Source of the DNA: Opacimonas sp014872805
GTDB lineage: Bacteria > Pseudomonadota > Gammaproteobacteria > Enterobacterales > Alteromonadaceae
Assembly: GCA_014872805.1 (NCBI GenBank)
Contig: WKFN01000016.1
Coordinates: 310,001 to 374,000 of the forward strand
Length of the DNA stretch: 64,000 bases
Direction of reading: 5' to 3'
The notes beneath the pieces are model-generated. The model was not told the DNA's origin. It ran no database searches and saw nothing but the letters and a program-made list of their open reading frames with translations. Made by a program: the position numbers and the translations under genes. This document shows, piece by piece, positions 63,353-64,000 of the stretch. Each line of letters opens with the position of its first letter. Position 1 is the first letter of the stretch.

Positions 63353-64000
63353 TTAAATGCGCTGCTCAGTCATCTCAGCCTGTCTCTGTGCCGCGTAGCT
63401 TTTACTGAAAAACGCCTTGATATCATCCAAAATCAAATACAGCGAAGGTACTAATAACAAAGTAATCACTGTTGCAAACAAAATACCAAACGCTAACGAT
63501 ATGGCCATGGGAATGACTACTTGCGCTTGTAGTGAGCGTTCAAAAATAATCGGTAACAATCCCATAAAGGTGGTTAACGAGGTCAACACAATGGCTCTAA
63601 AGCGCTGTCCTCCAGCTTGCATGGCTGCTTCAACCAGCGATGCGCCCTCTTTGCGCGCGCGATTCACAAAATCCACCATAATCAAGCTGTCATTCACCAC
63701 CACACCAGACAGGGCAATAATGCCACAAATAGATAGCACGCTTACCGCTTGGCCCAAAAGCAAGTGACCAATGATGGCGCCGACCATACCAAACGGAATC
63801 ACCGACATGATGATCAACGGCTGCGAATACGATTTTAATGGAATGGCCATCAGCGCATAGATTGCAAATAACGCAAATAAGAAGCCTTGTAATAACGATA
63901 CCAGTGCATCTCCCTGCTCCTTGGTATTGCCTTGCAGTTTAAATTCTACGCCGGGGTAACGATTGAGATAATCCGGGATCGCCTTGGTCATCAAATCCTT
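63353..64000 (-). CDS. RND efflux permease, C-terminal part (5' end outside the window)
   Basis: The frame is open to the right edge; 215 residues are visible. They cover the last membrane half of an AcrB/HAE1-type permease: LLQGFLFALFAIYALMAIPL, a GVVVNDSLIMVDFVNRARKEG stretch (the helix-10 region), and the late LLPIIFERSLQAQVVIPMA loop. It is distinct from the complete RND permease at 12335-15427. The adaptor gene would lie further right. Substrate unknown. Confidence 0.92.
   Translation of the reverse strand, partial: KDLMTKAIPDYLNRYPGVEFKLQGNTKEQGDALVSLLQGFLFALFAIYALMAIPLKSYSQPLIIMSVIPFGMVGAIIGHLLLGQAVSVLSICGIIALSGVVVNDSLIMVDFVNRARKEGASLVEAAMQAGGQRFRAIVLTSLTTFMGLLPIIFERSLQAQVVIPMAISLAFGILFATVITLLLVPSLYLILDDIKAFFSKSYAAQRQAEMTEQRI

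Noticed and set aside
1..64000. CRISPR array, prophage, insertion sequence or toxin-antitoxin pair
   Set aside because: No spaced direct repeats, transposase, integrase or phage proteins were seen; gene order is core-like throughout.

Overview
This window looks like a chromosomal segment from a marine-type gammaproteobacterium of the Alteromonadales. The evidence is gene order and protein similarity recalled from known families: a Shewanella-like cbb3 oxidase/fnr/uspE/ttcA block, the uvrY-uvrC-pgsA-tRNA block, the serC-aroA-cmk-rpsA-ihfB-lapAB-pyrF block, ubiG/gyrA next to nrdAB-yfaE, and a rhombosortase. I cannot name the genus from sequence alone. Nearly all of it is core genome. I see no phage, insertion sequence, CRISPR array or plasmid element.

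Layout. 1-9.4 kb (+): end of the cbb3 oxidase operon (ccoN partial, ccoO, ccoQ, ccoP), its assembly genes (ccoH, ccoI, ccoS, a TauE/SafE-like membrane protein), then the oxygen sensor fnr with uspE, ttcA and an RssA-like patatin. 9.4-16.5 kb (-): a DUF2987-type protein, a Bax-like glucosaminidase, a membrane protein, a LysE-type exporter and an RND efflux pair. 16.6-20.2 kb (-): tRNA operon Gly-Cys-Leu-Gly, then pgsA, uvrC and uvrY. 20.4-22.8 kb: a small XRE regulator, tRNA-Ser, yccA and a tusD-tusC-tusE cluster with no visible tusB. 22.8-30.7 kb: serS, crcB, rarA, lolA, ftsK and lrp (-), with ald divergent from lrp. 30.7-41 kb (-): pyrF, lapB, lapA, ihfB, rpsA, cmk, aroA, serC, gyrA.

41.3-46.2 kb (+): ubiG, nrdA, nrdB and the ferredoxin yfaE, with three NrdR-box-like sites before nrdA. 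46.3-48.6 kb (-): a MoxR AAA ATPase, a CoxE-type VWA protein and a small glycine-rich ORF. 48.7-64 kb: cysK, an enoyl-CoA hydratase, rhombosortase, an S9 peptidase lipoprotein, a periplasmic glutathione peroxidase, a Cys/Met-metabolism PLP enzyme, a TANGO2/NRDE protein, an aromatic aminotransferase, an acyl-CoA dehydrogenase plus SDR pair, a TonB-dependent receptor and the C-terminal part of a second RND permease.

The most unusual observation is serC. It is intact from end to end except for one in-frame UGA. Directly after that UGA lies a hairpin whose geometry resembles a bacterial SECIS element (17 nt to a 6-nt apical loop that begins GGUC). A nonsense mutation or a base error is the simpler explanation, but the hairpin deserves a check. 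Other points of interest are the missing tusB, a perfect inverted repeat before cysK, a leader ORF overlapping nrdA, GGA-loop hairpins in the rpsA leader, and terminators embedded in coding sequence. I did not find a clearly new multi-gene system.
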